A program made the translations under genes and the position numbers. From assembly GCA_029224185.1 (NCBI GenBank), contig CM055188.1, positions 10,618,997 through 10,682,996 of the forward strand: a stretch of DNA of 64,000 nucleotides. The letters run 5' to 3'. The notes below the pieces were generated by a model. That model was given only the letters and a program-made list of their open reading frames with translations, was not told where the DNA came from and ran no database searches. Below, in pieces: positions 24,626 to 37,883 of this stretch; the first letter of the stretch is position 1; each line of letters opens with the position of its first letter. The stretch comes from Karalla daura (taxonomy: Eukaryota > Chordata > Actinopteri > Chaetodontiformes > Leiognathidae).

Positions 24626-26777
24626 CACTGTTGATGGAAGAGTTCAAAGGAGAGGTCCAGATTGCCAACGGAAAGAGCTTTTTACATCTGGCCACTGAGT
24701 CTATGAAGGAGTCAGGCTATGTACACTTGTCTGAGCAGGTTGTAAACTACTGACACACATTGTGTTACTTAGAATTAATAAATGATTAATTTAGTGAAAT
24801 GTAATTCATTGTGTAATTAGCTATAAGGTCAGTATGTGGAACACAGACAAGACAGCCACTTGATGACATAGCTATGGGGAGCCTACCTATCCAGCCTTGT
24901 ATGTTTGAGAATTTTTTTCCTTTGTTTTGTCCTTTGTTTTTTTGTTTTCTAGGTGCAGCCCACCACCCTCCAACCTTACACCAATACGTGGTGTAAGGTG
25001 CCGTTGTGACAGAGGCTCAGTGTCTGCTCGGGACCACTCTCCTGGGTCTGCTCATGCTTGGAGCCCACTGGGCCCACGTGCGTCCACGGAGGAGAAGAGT
25101 GGTCTGTGTGGGTCTGCGAGCACTGCCTGAACATAAGGACAGTGGCCTCCCAGCCCCTACTTACAAACTCTGTTGTGGGGTGAACGCTGACATCATCATC
25201 ATCATGTCCTATTCAATGAGCTGTGTAAGGTAGGCCTAAGGCATATGTGACATCATCACTGTCCTCATGTCAGGTGCCTGACTGATGACATCATCAGTGC
25301 TGCACTCTGAGGCTTTGATGTCTTTCAAGGCCCATGATGATGTCACACTGTTGATGGAAAAGTTCAAAGGAGAGGTCCAGATAGCCAACGGAAAGAGCTT
25401 TTTGCATCTGGCCACTGAGTCTATGAAGGAGTAAGGCTATGTACACTTGTCTGAGCAGGTTATAAACTACTGACACACATTGTGTTACTTATAATTAATA
25501 AATGATTAATTTAGTGAAATGTAATTCATTGTGTAATTAGCTATAAGGTCAGTATGTGGAACACAGACAAGACAGCCACTTGATGACATAGCTATGGGGA
25601 GCCTACCTATCCAGCCTTGTATGTTTGAGAATTTTTTTCCTTTGTTTTGTCCTTTGTTTTTTTGTTTTCTAGGTGCAGCCCACCACCCTCCAACCTTACA
25701 CCAATACGTGGTGTAAGGTGCCGTTGTGACAGAGGCTCAGTGTCTGCTCGGGACCACTCTCCTGGGTCTGCTCATGCTTGGAGCCCACTGGGCCCACGTG
25801 CGTCCGCGGAGGAGAAGAGTGGTCTGTGTGGGTCTGCGAGCACTGCCTGAACATAAGGACAGTCGCCTCCCAGCCCCTACTTACAAACTCTGTTGTGGGG
25901 TGAACGCTGACATCATCATCATCATGTCCTATTCAATGAGCTGTGTAAGGTAGGCCTAAGGCATATGTGACATCATCACTGTCCTCATGTCAGGTGCCTG
26001 ACTGATGACATCATCAGTGCTGCACTCTGAGGCTTTGATGTCTTTCAAGGCCCATGATGATGTCACACTGTTGATGGAAAAGTTCAAAGGAGAGGTCCAG
26101 ATAGCCAACGGAAAGAGCTTTTTGCATCTGGCCACTGAGTCTATGAAGGAGTCAGGCTATGTACACTTGTCTGAGCAGGTTGTAAACTACTGACACACAT
26201 TGTGTTACTTATAATTAATAAATGATTAATTTAGTGAAATGTAATTCATTGTGTAATTAGCTATAAGATCAGTATGTGGAACACAGACAAGACAGCCACT
26301 TGATGACATAGCTATGGGGAGCCTACCTATCCAGCCTTGTATGTTTGAGAATTTTTTTCCTTTGTTTTGTCCTTTGTTTTTTTGTTTTCTAGGTGCAGCC
26401 CACCACCCTCCAACCTTACACCAATACGTGGTGTAAGGTGCCGTTGTGACAGAGGCTCAGTGTCTGCTCGGGACCACTCTCCTGGGTCTGCTCATGCTTG
26501 GAGCCCACTGGGCCCACGTGCGTCCGCGGAGGAGAAGAGTGGTCTGTGTGGGTCTGCGAGCACTGCCACAACATAAGGACAGTGGCCTCCCAGCCCCTAC
26601 TTACAAACTCTGTTGTGGGGTGAACGCTGACATCATCATCATCATGTCCTATTCAATGAGCTGTGTAAGGTAGGCCTAAGGCATGTGTGACATCATCACT
26701 GTCCTCATGTCAAGTGCCCGACTGATGACATCATCAGTGCTGCACTCTGAGGCTTTGATGTCTTTCAAGGCCCATGA

Positions 26778-26785
26778 TGACGTCA
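26778..26785. promoter_or_regulatory. Full CRE palindrome TGACGTCA (unit at 26314)
   Basis: Duplicate of the 14507 site at offset 12,271. Confidence 0.35.
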
Positions 26786-29655
26786 CACTGTTGATGGAAG
26801 AGTTCAAAGGAGAGGTCCAGATTGCCAACGGAAAGAGCTTTTTACATCTGGCCACTGAGTCTATGAAGGAGTCAGGCTATGTACACTTGTCTGAGCAGGT
26901 TGTAAACTACTGACACACATTGTGTTACTTAGAATTAATAAATGATTAATTTAGTGAAATGTAATTCATTGTGTAATTAGCTATAAGGTCAGTATGTGGA
27001 ACACAGACAAGACAGCCACTTGATGACATAGCTATGGGGAGCCTACCTATCCAGCCTTGTATGTTTGAGAATTTTTTTCCTTTGTTTTGTCCTTTGTTTT
27101 TTTGTTTTCTAGGTGCAGCCCACCACCCTCCAACCTTACACCAATACGTGGTGTAAGGTGCCGTTGTGACAGAGGCTCAGTGTCTGCTCGGGACCACTCT
27201 CCTGGGTCTGCTCATGCTTGGAGCCCACTGGGCCCACGTGCGTCCACGGAGGAGAAGAGTGGTCTGTGTGGGTCTGCGAGCACTGCCTGAACATAAGGAC
27301 AGTGGCCTCCCAGCCCCTACTTACAAACTCTGTTGTGGGGTGAACGCTGACATCATCATCATCATGTCCTATTCAATGAGCTGTGTAAGGTAGGCCTAAG
27401 GCATATGTGACATCATCACTGTCCTCATGTCAGGTGCCTGACTGATGACATCATCAGTGCTGCACTCTGAGGCTTTGATGTCTTTCAAGGCCCATGATGA
27501 TGTCACACTGTTGATGGAAAAGTTCAAAGGAGAGGTCCAGATAGCCAACGGAAAGAGCTTTTTGCATCTGGCCACTGAGTCTATGAAGGAGTAAGGCTAT
27601 GTACACTTGTCTGAGCAGGTTATAAACTACTGACACACATTGTGTTACTTATAATTAATAAATGATTAATTTAGTGAAATGTAATTCATTGTGTAATTAG
27701 CTATAAGGTCAGTATGTGGAACACAGACAAGACAGCCACTTGATGACATAGCTATGGGGAGCCTACCTATCCAGCCTTGTATGTTTGAGAATTTTTTTCC
27801 TTTGTTTTGTCCTTTGTTTTTTTGTTTTCTAGGTGCAGCCCACCACCCTCCAACCTTACACCAATACGTGGTGTAAGGTGCCGTTGTGACAGAGGCTCAG
27901 TGTCTGCTCGGGACCACTCTCCTGGGTCTGCTCATGCTTGGAGCCCACTGGGCCCACGTGCGTCCGCGGAGGAGAAGAGTGGTCTGTGTGGGTCTGCGAG
28001 CACTGCCTGAACATAAGGACAGTGGCCTCCCAGCCCCTACTTACAAACTCTGTTGTGGGGTGAACGCTGACATCATCATCATCATGTCCTATTCAATGAG
28101 CTGTGTAAGGTAGGCCTAAGGCATATGTGACATCATCACTGTCCTCATGTCAGGTGCCTGACTGATGACATCATCAGTGCTGCACTCTGAGGCTTTGATG
28201 TCTTTCAAGGCCCATGATGATGTCACACTGTTGATGGAAAAGTTCAAAGGAGAGGTCCAGATAGCCAACGGAAAGAGCTTTTTGCATCTGGCCACTGAGT
28301 CTATGAAGGAGTCAGGCTATGTACACTTGTCTGAGCAGGTTGTAAACTACTGACACACATTGTGTTACTTATAATTAATAAATGATTAATTTAGTGAAAT
28401 GTAATTCATTGTGTAATTAGCTATAAGATCAGTATGTGGAACACAGACAAGACAGCCACTTGATGACATAGCTATGGGGAGCCTACCTATCCAGCCTTGT
28501 ATGTTTGAGAATTTTTTTCCTTTGTTTTGTCCTTTGTTTTTTTGTTTTCTAGGTGCAGCCCACCACCCTCCAACCTTACACCAATACGTGGTGTAAGGTG
28601 CCGTTGTGACAGAGGCTCAGTGTCTGCTCGGGACCACTCTCCTGGGTCTGCTCATGCTTGGAGCCCACTGGGCCCACATGCGTCCGCGGAGGAGAATTGT
28701 GGTCTGTGTGGGTCTGCGAGCACTGCCTGAACATAAGGACAGTGGCCTCCCAGCCCCTACTTACAAACTCTGTTGTGGGGTGAACGCTGACATCATCATC
28801 ATCATGTCCTATTCAATGAGCTGTGTAAGGTAGGCCTAAGGCATGTGTGACATCATCACTGTCCTCATGTCAGGTGCCTGACTGATGACATCATCAGTGC
28901 TGCACTCTGAGGCTTTGATGTCTTTCAAGGCCCATGATGATGTCACACTGTTGATGGAAAAGTTCAAAGGAGAGGTCCAGATTGCCAACGGAAAGAGCTT
29001 TTTACATCTGGCCACTGAGTCTATGAAGGAGTCAGGCTATGTACACTTGTCTGAGTAGGTTGTAAACTACTGAAACACATTGTGTTACTTAGAATTAATA
29101 AATGATTAATTTAGTGAAATGTAATTCATTGTGTAATTAGCTATAAGGTCAGTATGTGGAACACAGACAAGACAGCCACTTGATGACATAGCTATGGGGA
29201 GCCTACCTATCCAACCTTGTATGTTTGAGAATTTTTTTCCTTTGTTTTGTCCTTTGTTTTTGTTTTTCTAGATGCAGCCCACCACCCTCCAACCTTACAC
29301 CAATACGTGGTGTAAGGTGCAGTTGTGACAGAGCTCAGTGTCTGCTCGGGACCACTCTCCTGGGTCTGCTCATGCTTGGAGCCCACTGGTCCCACGTGCG
29401 TCCGCGGAGGAGAAGAGTGGTCTGTGTGGGTCTGCGAGCACTGCCACAACATAAGGACAGTGGCCTCCCAGCCCCTACTTACAAACTCTGTTGTGGGGTG
29501 AACGCTGACATCATCATCATCATGTCCTATTCAATGAGCTGTGTAAGGTAGGCCTAAGGCATGTGTGACATCATCACTGTCCTCATGTCAGGTGCCTGAC
29601 TGATGACATCATCAGTGCTGCACTCTGAGGCTTTGATGTCTTTCAAGGCCCATGA

Positions 29656-29663
29656 TGACGTCA
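29656..29663. promoter_or_regulatory. Full CRE palindrome TGACGTCA (unit at 29194)
   Basis: Linked to gaagagttc but with ggggtcc rather than gaggtcc, a recombinant of the usual CRE haplotype. Confidence 0.35.
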
Positions 29664-32600
29664 CACTGTTGATGGAAGAGTTCAAAGGAGGGGTCCAGAT
29701 TGCCAACGGAAAGAGCTTTTTACATCTGGCCACTGAGTCTATGAAGGAGTCAGGCTATGTACACTTGTCTGAGCAGGTTGTAAACTACTGACACACATTG
29801 TGTTACTTATAATTAATAAGTGATTAATTTAGTGAAATGTAATTCATTGTGTAATTAGCTATAAGGTCAGTATGTGGAACACAGACAAGACAGCCACTTG
29901 ATGACATAGCTATGGGGAGCCTACCTATCCAGCCTTGTATGTTTGAGAATTTTTTTCCTTTGTTTTGTCCTTTGTTTTTGTTTGTTTTCTAGATGCAGCC
30001 CACCACCCTCCAACCTTACACCAATACGTGGTGTAAGGTGCAGTTGTGACAGAGGCTCAGTGTCTGCTAGGGACCACTCTCCTGGGTCTGCTCATGCTTG
30101 GAGCCCACTGGGCCCACGTGCGTCCGCGGAGGAGAAGAGTGGTCTGTGTGGGTCTGCGAGCACTGCCACAACATAAGGACAGTGGCCTCCCAGCCCCTAC
30201 TTACAAACTCTGTTGTGGGGTGAACGCTGACATCATCATCATCATGTCCTATTCAATGAGCTGTGTAAGGTAGGCCTAAGGCATGTGTGACATCATCACT
30301 GTCCTCATGTCAGGTGCCTGACTGATGACATCATCAGTGCTGCACTCTGAGGCTTTGATGTCTTTCAAGGCCCATGATGATGTCACACTGTTGATGGAAA
30401 AGTTCAAAGGAGAGGTCCAGATTGCCAACGGAAAGAGCTTTTTACATCTGGCCACTGAGTCTATGAAGGAGTCAGGCTATGTACACTTGTCTGAGCAGGT
30501 TGTAAACTACTGACACACATTGTGTTACTTAGAATTAATAAATGATTAATTTAGTGAAATGTAATTCATTGTGTAATTAGCTATAAGGTCAGTATGTGGA
30601 ACACAGACAAGACAGCCACTTGATGACATAGCTATGGGGAGCCTACCTATCCAGCCTTGTATGTTTGAGAAGTTTTTTCCTTTGTTTTGTCCTTTGTTTT
30701 TTTGTTTTCTAGGTGCAGCCCACCACCCTCCAACCTTACACCAATACGTGGTGTAAGGTGCCGTTGTGACAGAGGCTCAGTGTCTGCTCGGGACCACTCT
30801 CCTGGGTCTGCTCATGCTTGGAGCCCACTGGGCCCACGTGCGTCCGCGGAGGAGAAGAGTGGTCTGTGTGGGTCTGCGAGCACTGCCAGAACATAAGGAC
30901 AGTGGCCTCCCAGCCCCTACTTACAAACTCTGTTGTGGGGTGAACGCTGACATCATCATCATCATGTCCTATTCAATGAGCTGTGTAAGGTAGGCCTAAG
31001 GCATATGTGACATCATCACTGTCCTCATGTCAGGTGCCTGACTGATGACATCATCAGTGCTGCACTCTGAGGCTTTGATGTCTTTCAAGGCCCATGATGA
31101 TGTCACACTGTTGATGGAAAAGTTCAAAGGAGAGGTCCAGATAGCCAACGGAAAGAGCTTTTTGCATCTGGCCACTGAGTCTATGAAGGAGTCAGGCTAT
31201 GTACACTTGTCTGAGCAGGTTGTAAACTACTGACACACATTGTGTTACTTATAATTAATAAATGATTAATTTAGTGAAATGTAATTCATTGTGTAATTAG
31301 CTATAAGGTCAGTATGTGGAACACAGACAAGACAGCCACTTGATGACATAGCTATGGGGAGCCTACCTATCCAGCCTTGTATGTTTGAGAATTTTTTTCC
31401 TTTGTTTTGTCCTTTGTTTTTTTGTTTTCTAGGTGCAGCCCACCACCCTCCAACCTTACACCAATACGTGGTGTAAGGTGCCGTTGTGACAGAGGCTCAG
31501 TGTCTGCTCGGGACCACTCTCCTGGGTCTGCTCATGCTTGGAGCCCACTGGGCCCACGTGCGTCCGCGGAGGAGAAGAGTGGTCTGTGTGGGTCTGCGAG
31601 CACTGCCACAACATAAGGACAGTGGCCTCCCAGCCCCTACTTACAAACTCTGTTGTGGGGTGAACGCTGACATCATCATCATCATGTCCTATTCAATGAG
31701 CTGTGTAAGGTAGGCCTAAGGCATGTGTGACATCATCACTGTCCTCATGTCAGGTGCCTGACTGATGACATCATCAGTGCTGCACTCTGAGGCTTTGATG
31801 TCTTTCAAGGCCCATGATGATGTCACACTGTTGATGGAAAAGTTCAAAGGAGAGGTCCAGATTGCCAACGGAAAGAGCTTTTTACATCTGGCCACTGAGT
31901 CTATGAAGGAGTCAGGCTATGTACACTTGTCTGAGCAGGTTGTAAACTACTGACACACATTGTGTTACTTAGAATTAATAAATGATTAATTTAGTGAAAT
32001 GTAATTCATTGTGTAATTAGCTATAAGGTCAGTATGTGGAACACAGACAAGACAGCCACTTGATGACATAGCTATGGGGAGCCTACCTATCCAGCCTTGT
32101 ATGTTTGAGAATTTTTTTCCTTTGTTTTGTCCTTTGTTTTTTTGTTTTCTAGGTGCAGCCCACCACCCTCCAACCTTACACCAATACGTGGTGTAAGGTG
32201 CCGTTGTGACAGAGGCTCAGTGTCTGCTAGGAATGACTCTCCTGGGTCTGCTCATGCTTGGAGCCCACTGGGCCCACGTGCGTCCGCGGAGGAGAAGAGT
32301 GGTCTGTGTGGGTCTGCGAGCACTGCCTGAACATAAGGACAGTGGCCTCCCAGCCCCTACTTACAAACTCTGTTGTGGGGTGAACGCTGACATCATCATC
32401 ATCATCATGTCCTATTCAATGAGCTGTGTAAGGTAGGCCTACGACATGTGTGACATCATCACTGTCCACATGTCAAGTGCCTGACTGATGACATCATCAG
32501 TGCTGCACTTTGAGGCTTTGATGTCTTTCAAGGGCCATGATGATGTCACACTGTTGATGGAAACGTTCAAAGGAGGGGACCAGATTGCCAACGGAAAGAG

Positions 32601-34976
32601 CTTTTGACATCTGGCCACTGAGTCTATGAAGGAGTCAGGCTATGTACACTTGTCTAAGCAGGTTGTAAACTACTGACACACATTGTGTTACTTATAATTG
32701 ATAAATTATTAATTTTGTGAAATATAATTCATTGTGTAAATAGCTCTAAGGTCAGTATATGGAACACAGACAAGACAGCCACTTGATGACATAGCTATGG
32801 GGAGCCTACCTATGCAGCCTTGTATGTTTGAGAATTTTTTTCTTTGTTTTGTCCTTTGTTTTTGTTTGTTTTCTAGATGCAGCCCACCACCCTCCAACCT
32901 TACACCAATACGTGGTGTAAGGTGCAGTTGTGACAGAGGCTCAGTGTCTGCTCGGGACCACTCTCCTGTGTCTGCTCTAGCTTGGAGCCCACTGGGCCCA
33001 CGTGCATCCGCGGAGGAGAAGAGTGGTCTGTGTGGGTCTGCCAGCACTGCCACAACATAAGGACAGTGGCCTCCCAGCCCCTACTTACAAACTCTGTTGT
33101 GGGCTGAACGCTGACATCATCATCACCATCATCATGTCATATTCAATGAGCTGTGTAAGGTAGGCCTCAGGCATGTGTGACATCATCACTGTCCTCATGT
33201 CAAGTGCCTGACTGATGACATCATCAGTGCTGCACTTTGAGGCTTTGATGTCTTTCAAGGGCCATGATGATGTCACACTGTTGATGGAAAAGTTCAAAGG
33301 AGGGGTCCAGATAGCCAACAGAAAGAGCTTTATACATCTGACCACTGAGTCTATGAAGGAGTCAGGCTATGTACACTTGTCTGAGCAGGTTGTAAACTAC
33401 TGACACACATTGTGTTACTTATAATTGATAAATCATTAATTTTGTGAAATATAATTCATTGTGTAAATAGCTCTAAGGTCAGTATATGGAACACAGACAA
33501 GACAGCCACTTGATGACATAGCTATGGGGAGCCTACCTATGCAGCCTTGTATGTTTGAGAATTTTTTTCTTTGTTTTGTCCTTTGTTTTTTTTGTTTTCT
33601 AGATCCAGCCCACCACCCTCAAGCCTTACACCAATATGTGGTGTAAGGTGCAGTTGTGACAGAGGCTCAATGTCTGCTAGGAACGACTCTCCTGGGTCTG
33701 CTCATGCTTGCAGCCCACTGGGCCCACGTGCGTCCGCGGAGGAGAAGAGTGGTCTGTGTGGGTCTGCGAGCACTGCCACAACATAAGGACAGTGGCCTCC
33801 CAGCCCCTCCTTACAAACTCTGTTGTGGGGTGAACGCTGACATCATCATCACCATCATCATGTCCTATTCAATGAGCTGTGTAAGGTAGGCCTAAGGCAT
33901 GTGTGACATCATCACTGTCCTCATGTCAGGTGCCTGACTGATGACATCATCAGTGCTGCACTTTGAGGCTTTGATGTCTTTCAAGGCCCATGATGATGTC
34001 ACACTGTTGATGGAAAAGTTCAAAGGAGAGGTCCAGATTGCCAACGGAAAGAGCTTTTTACATCTGGCCACTGAGTCTATGAAGGAGTCAGGCTATGTAC
34101 ACTTGTCTAATCAGGTTGTAAACTACTGACACACATTGTGTTACTTATAATTGATAAATTATTAATTTTGTGAAATATAATTCATTGTGTAATTAGCTCC
34201 AAGGTCGGTATATGGAACACAGACAAGACAGCCACTTGATGACATAGCTATGGGGAGCCTACCTATCCAGCCTTGTATGTTTGAGAATTTTTTTCTTTGT
34301 TTTGTCCTTTGTTTTTGTTTGTTTTCTAAATCCAGCCCACCACCCTCAAGCCATACACCAATACGTGGTGTAAGGTGCAGTTGTGACAGAGGCTCAGTGT
34401 CTGCTAGGAATGACTCTCCTGGGTCTGCTCATGCTTGGAGCCCACTGGGCCCACGTGCGTCCGCAGAGGAGAAGAGTGGTCTGTGTGGGTCTGCGAGCAC
34501 TGCCACAACATAAGGACAGTGGCCTCCCAGCCCCTACTTACAAACTCTGTTGTGGGCTGAACGCTGACATCATCATCACCATCATCATGTCCTATTCAAT
34601 GAGCTGTGTAAGGTAGGCCTAAGGCATGTGTGACATCATCACTGTCCTCATGTCAAGTGCCTGACTGATGACATCATCAGTGCTGCACTTTGAGGCTTTG
34701 ATGTCTTTCAAGGGCCATGATGATGTCACACTGTTGATGGAAAAGTTCAAAGGAGAGGTCCAGATTGCCAACGGAAAGAGCTTTTTACATCTGGCCACTG
34801 AGTCTATGAAGGAGTCAGGCTATGTACACTTGTCTGAGCAGGTTGTAAACTACTGACACACATTGTGTTACTTATAATTAATAAATGATTAATTTTGTGA
34901 AATATAATTCATTGTGTAATTAGCTCCAAGGTCGGTATATGGAACACAGACAAGACAGCCACTTGATGACATAGCT

Positions 34977-37883
34977 ATGGGGAGCCTACCTATCCAGCCT
35001 TGTATGTTTGAGAATTTTTTTCTTTGTTTTGTCCTTTGTTTTTGTTTGTTTTCTAAATCCAGCCCACCACCCTCAAGCCATACACCAATACGTGGTGTAA
35101 GGTGCAGTTGTGACAGAGGCTCAGTGTCTGCTAGGAACGACTCTCCTGGGTCTGCTCATGCTTGGAGCCCACTGGGCCCACGTGCGTCCGCAGAGGAGAA
35201 GAGTGGTCTGTGTGGGTCTGCCAGCACTGCCACAACATAAGGACAGTGGCCTCCCAGCCCCTCCTTACAAACTCTGTTGTGGGGTGAACGCTGACATCAT
35301 CATCACCATCATCATGTCCTATTCAATGAGCTGTGTAAGGTAGGCCTCAGGCATGTGTGACATCATCACTGTCCTCATGTCAAGTGCCTGACTGATGACA
35401 TCATCAGTGCTGCACTTTGAGGCTTTGATGTCTTTCAAGGGCCATGATGATGTCACACTGTTGATGGAAAAGTTCAAAGGAGGGGACCAGATTGCCAACG
35501 GAAAGAGCTTTTGACATCTGGCCACTGAGTCTATGAAGGAGTCAGGCTATGTACACTTGTCTGAGCAGGTTGTAAACTACTGACACACATTGTGTTACTT
35601 AGAATTAATAAATGATTAATTTTGTGAAATGTAATTCATTGTGTAATTAGCTATAAGGTCAGTATGTGGAACACAGACAAGACAGCCACTTGATGACATA
35701 GCTATGGGGAGCCTACCTATCCAGCCTTGTATGTTTGAGAATTTTTTTCCTTTGTTTTGTCCTTTGTTTTTGTTTGTTTTCTAGATGCAGCCCACCACCC
35801 TCCAACCTTACACCAATACGTGGTGTAAGGTGCAGTTGTGACAGAGCCTCAGTGTCTGCTAGGAATGACTCTCCTGGGTCTGCTCATGCTTGGAGCCCAC
35901 TGGGCCCACGTGCGTCCGCGGAGGAGAAGAGTGGTCTGTGTGGGTCTGCGAGCACTGCCACAACATAAGGACAGTGGCCTCCCAGCCCCTACTTACAAAC
36001 TCTGTTGTGGGCTGAACGCTGACATCATCATCACCATCAACATGTCCTATTCAATGAGCTGTGTAAGGTAGGCCTAAGGCATGTGTGACATCATCACTGT
36101 CCTCATGTCAAGTGCCTGACTGATGACATCATCAGTGCTGCACTTTGAGGCTTTGATGTCTTTCAAGGGCCATGATGATGTCACACTGTTGATGGAAAAG
36201 TTCAAAGGAGAGGTCCAGATTGCCAACGGAAAGAGCTTTTTACATCTGGCCACTGAGTCTATGAAGGAGTCAGGCTATGTACACTTGTCTGAGCAGGTTG
36301 TAAACTACTGACACACATTGTGTTACTTATAATTAATAAATGATTAATTTAGTGAAATATAATTCATTGTGTAATTAGCTCCAAGGTCGGTATATGGAAC
36401 ACAGACAAGACAGCCACTTGATGACATAGCTATGGGGAGCCTACCTATCCAGCCTTGTATGTTTGAGAATTTTTTTCTTTGTTTTGTCCTTTGTTTTTGT
36501 TTGTTTTCTAAATCCAGCCCACCACCCTCAAGCCATACACCAATACGTGGTGTAAGGTGCAGTTGTGACAGAGGCTCAGTGTCTGCTAGGAACGACTCTC
36601 CTGGGTCTGCTCATGCTTGGAGCCCACTGGGCCCACGTGCGTCCGCAGAGGAGAAGAGTGGTCTGTGTGGGTCTGCCAGCACTGCCACAACATAAGGACA
36701 GTGGCCTCCCAGCCCCTCCTTACAAACTCTGTTGTGGGGTGAACGCTGACATCATCATCACCATCATCATGTCCTATTCAATGAGCTGTGTAAGGTAGGC
36801 CTAAGGCATGTGTGACATCATCACTGTCCTCATGTCAAGTGCCTGACTGATGACATCATCAGTGCTGCACTTTGAGGCTCTGATGTCTTTCAAGGGCCAT
36901 GATGATGTCACACTGTTGATGGAAAAGTTCAAAGGAGGGGACCAGATTGCCAACGGAAAGAGCTTTTGACATCTGGCCACTGAGTCTATGAAGGAGTCAG
37001 GCTATGTACACTTGTCTGAGCAGGTTGTAAACTACTGACACACATTGTGTTACTTAGAATTAATAAATGATTAATTTAGTGAAATGTAATTCATTGTGTA
37101 ATTAGCTATAAGGTCAGTATGTGGAACACAGACAAGACAGCCACTTGATGACATAGCTATGGGGAGCCTACCTATCCAGCCTTGTATGTTTGAGAATTTT
37201 TTTCCTTTGTTTTGTCCTTTGTTTTTGTTTGTTTTCTAGATGCAGCCCACCACCCTCCAACCTTACACCAATACGTGGTGTAAGGTGCAGTTGTGACAGA
37301 GGCTCAGTCTCTGCTCGGGACCACTCTCCTGGGTCTGCTCATGCTTGGAGCCCACTGGGCCCACGTGCGTCCGCGGAGGAGAAGAGTGGTCTGTGTGGGT
37401 CTGCGAGCACTGCCACAACATAAGGACAGTGGCCTCCCAGCCCCTACTTACAAACTCTGTTGTGGGGTGAACGCTGACATCATCATCATCATCATGTCCT
37501 ATTCAATGAGCTGTGTAAGGTAGGCCTAAGGCATGTGTGACATCATCACTGTCCTCATGTCAAGTGCCTGACTGATGACATCATCAGTGCTGCACTTTGA
37601 GGCTTTGATGTCTTTCAAGGGCCATGATGATGTCACACTGTTGATGGAAACGTTCAAAGGAGGGGACCAGATTGCCAACGGAAAGAGCTTTTGACATCTG
37701 GCCACTGAGTCTATGAAGGAGTCAGGCTATGTACACTTGTCTAAGCAGGTTGTAAACTACTGACACACATTGTGTTACTTATAATTGATAAATTATTAAT
37801 TTTGTGAAATGTAATTCATTGTGTAAATAGCTCTAAGGTCAGTATATGGAACACAGACAAGACAGCCACTTGATGACATAGCT
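34977..37883 (+). repeat. Dimeric higher-order repeat, period 1,455 bp
   Basis: The long tctaaatcc unit at 34977 plus the tctagatgc unit at 35704 are repeated at 36432 and 37159. Shared variants include gccagcactgcc, cccctccttac and the ttttgacat stop, followed by a short-type AT-rich tail. This is a dimer made of two different subfamilies. Confidence 0.78.

Larger units (their letters stand above)
19240..24940 (+). repeat. Four-unit tandem duplication, period 2,888 bp
   Basis: About 19,240-22,055 and about 22,128-24,943 match at a constant offset of 2,888 bp. Shared rare variants include ctcatctcaag (19,496 and 22,384), gatagccactt, ATT in the ATC tract, gagtaggttg with ctgaaacac, gaagaagtcagg, gtcagtttgtgg and the one-base loss in gacagagctc. 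The copies diverge at the T tracts near 22,055 and 24,943. Confidence 0.88.
24121..28971 (+). repeat. 4.8-kb segment duplicated 12,271 bp away (copy 2)
   Basis: Partner of the segment at 11,850-16,700. The match ends where this copy has agattgcc (near 28,980) and the other has agatagcc. The left part of this copy also belongs to the 2,888-bp tandem duplication, so at least two rounds of amplification overlap here. Confidence 0.88.
19826..32796 (+). repeat. Block 4: 18 units, short subfamily
   Basis: Unit starts are 19826, 20546, 21268, 21986, 22714, 23434, 24156, 24874, 25594, 26314, 27034, 27754, 28474, 29194, 29912, 30634, 31354 and 32074. Lengths are 718, 720, 722 or 723 bp, except 728 bp for the unit at 21986. 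All keep tctag followed by GTGC or ATGC. The block contains a four-unit tandem duplication (period 2,888 bp) and a second, nearly identical version of most of block 2. Confidence 0.95.
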
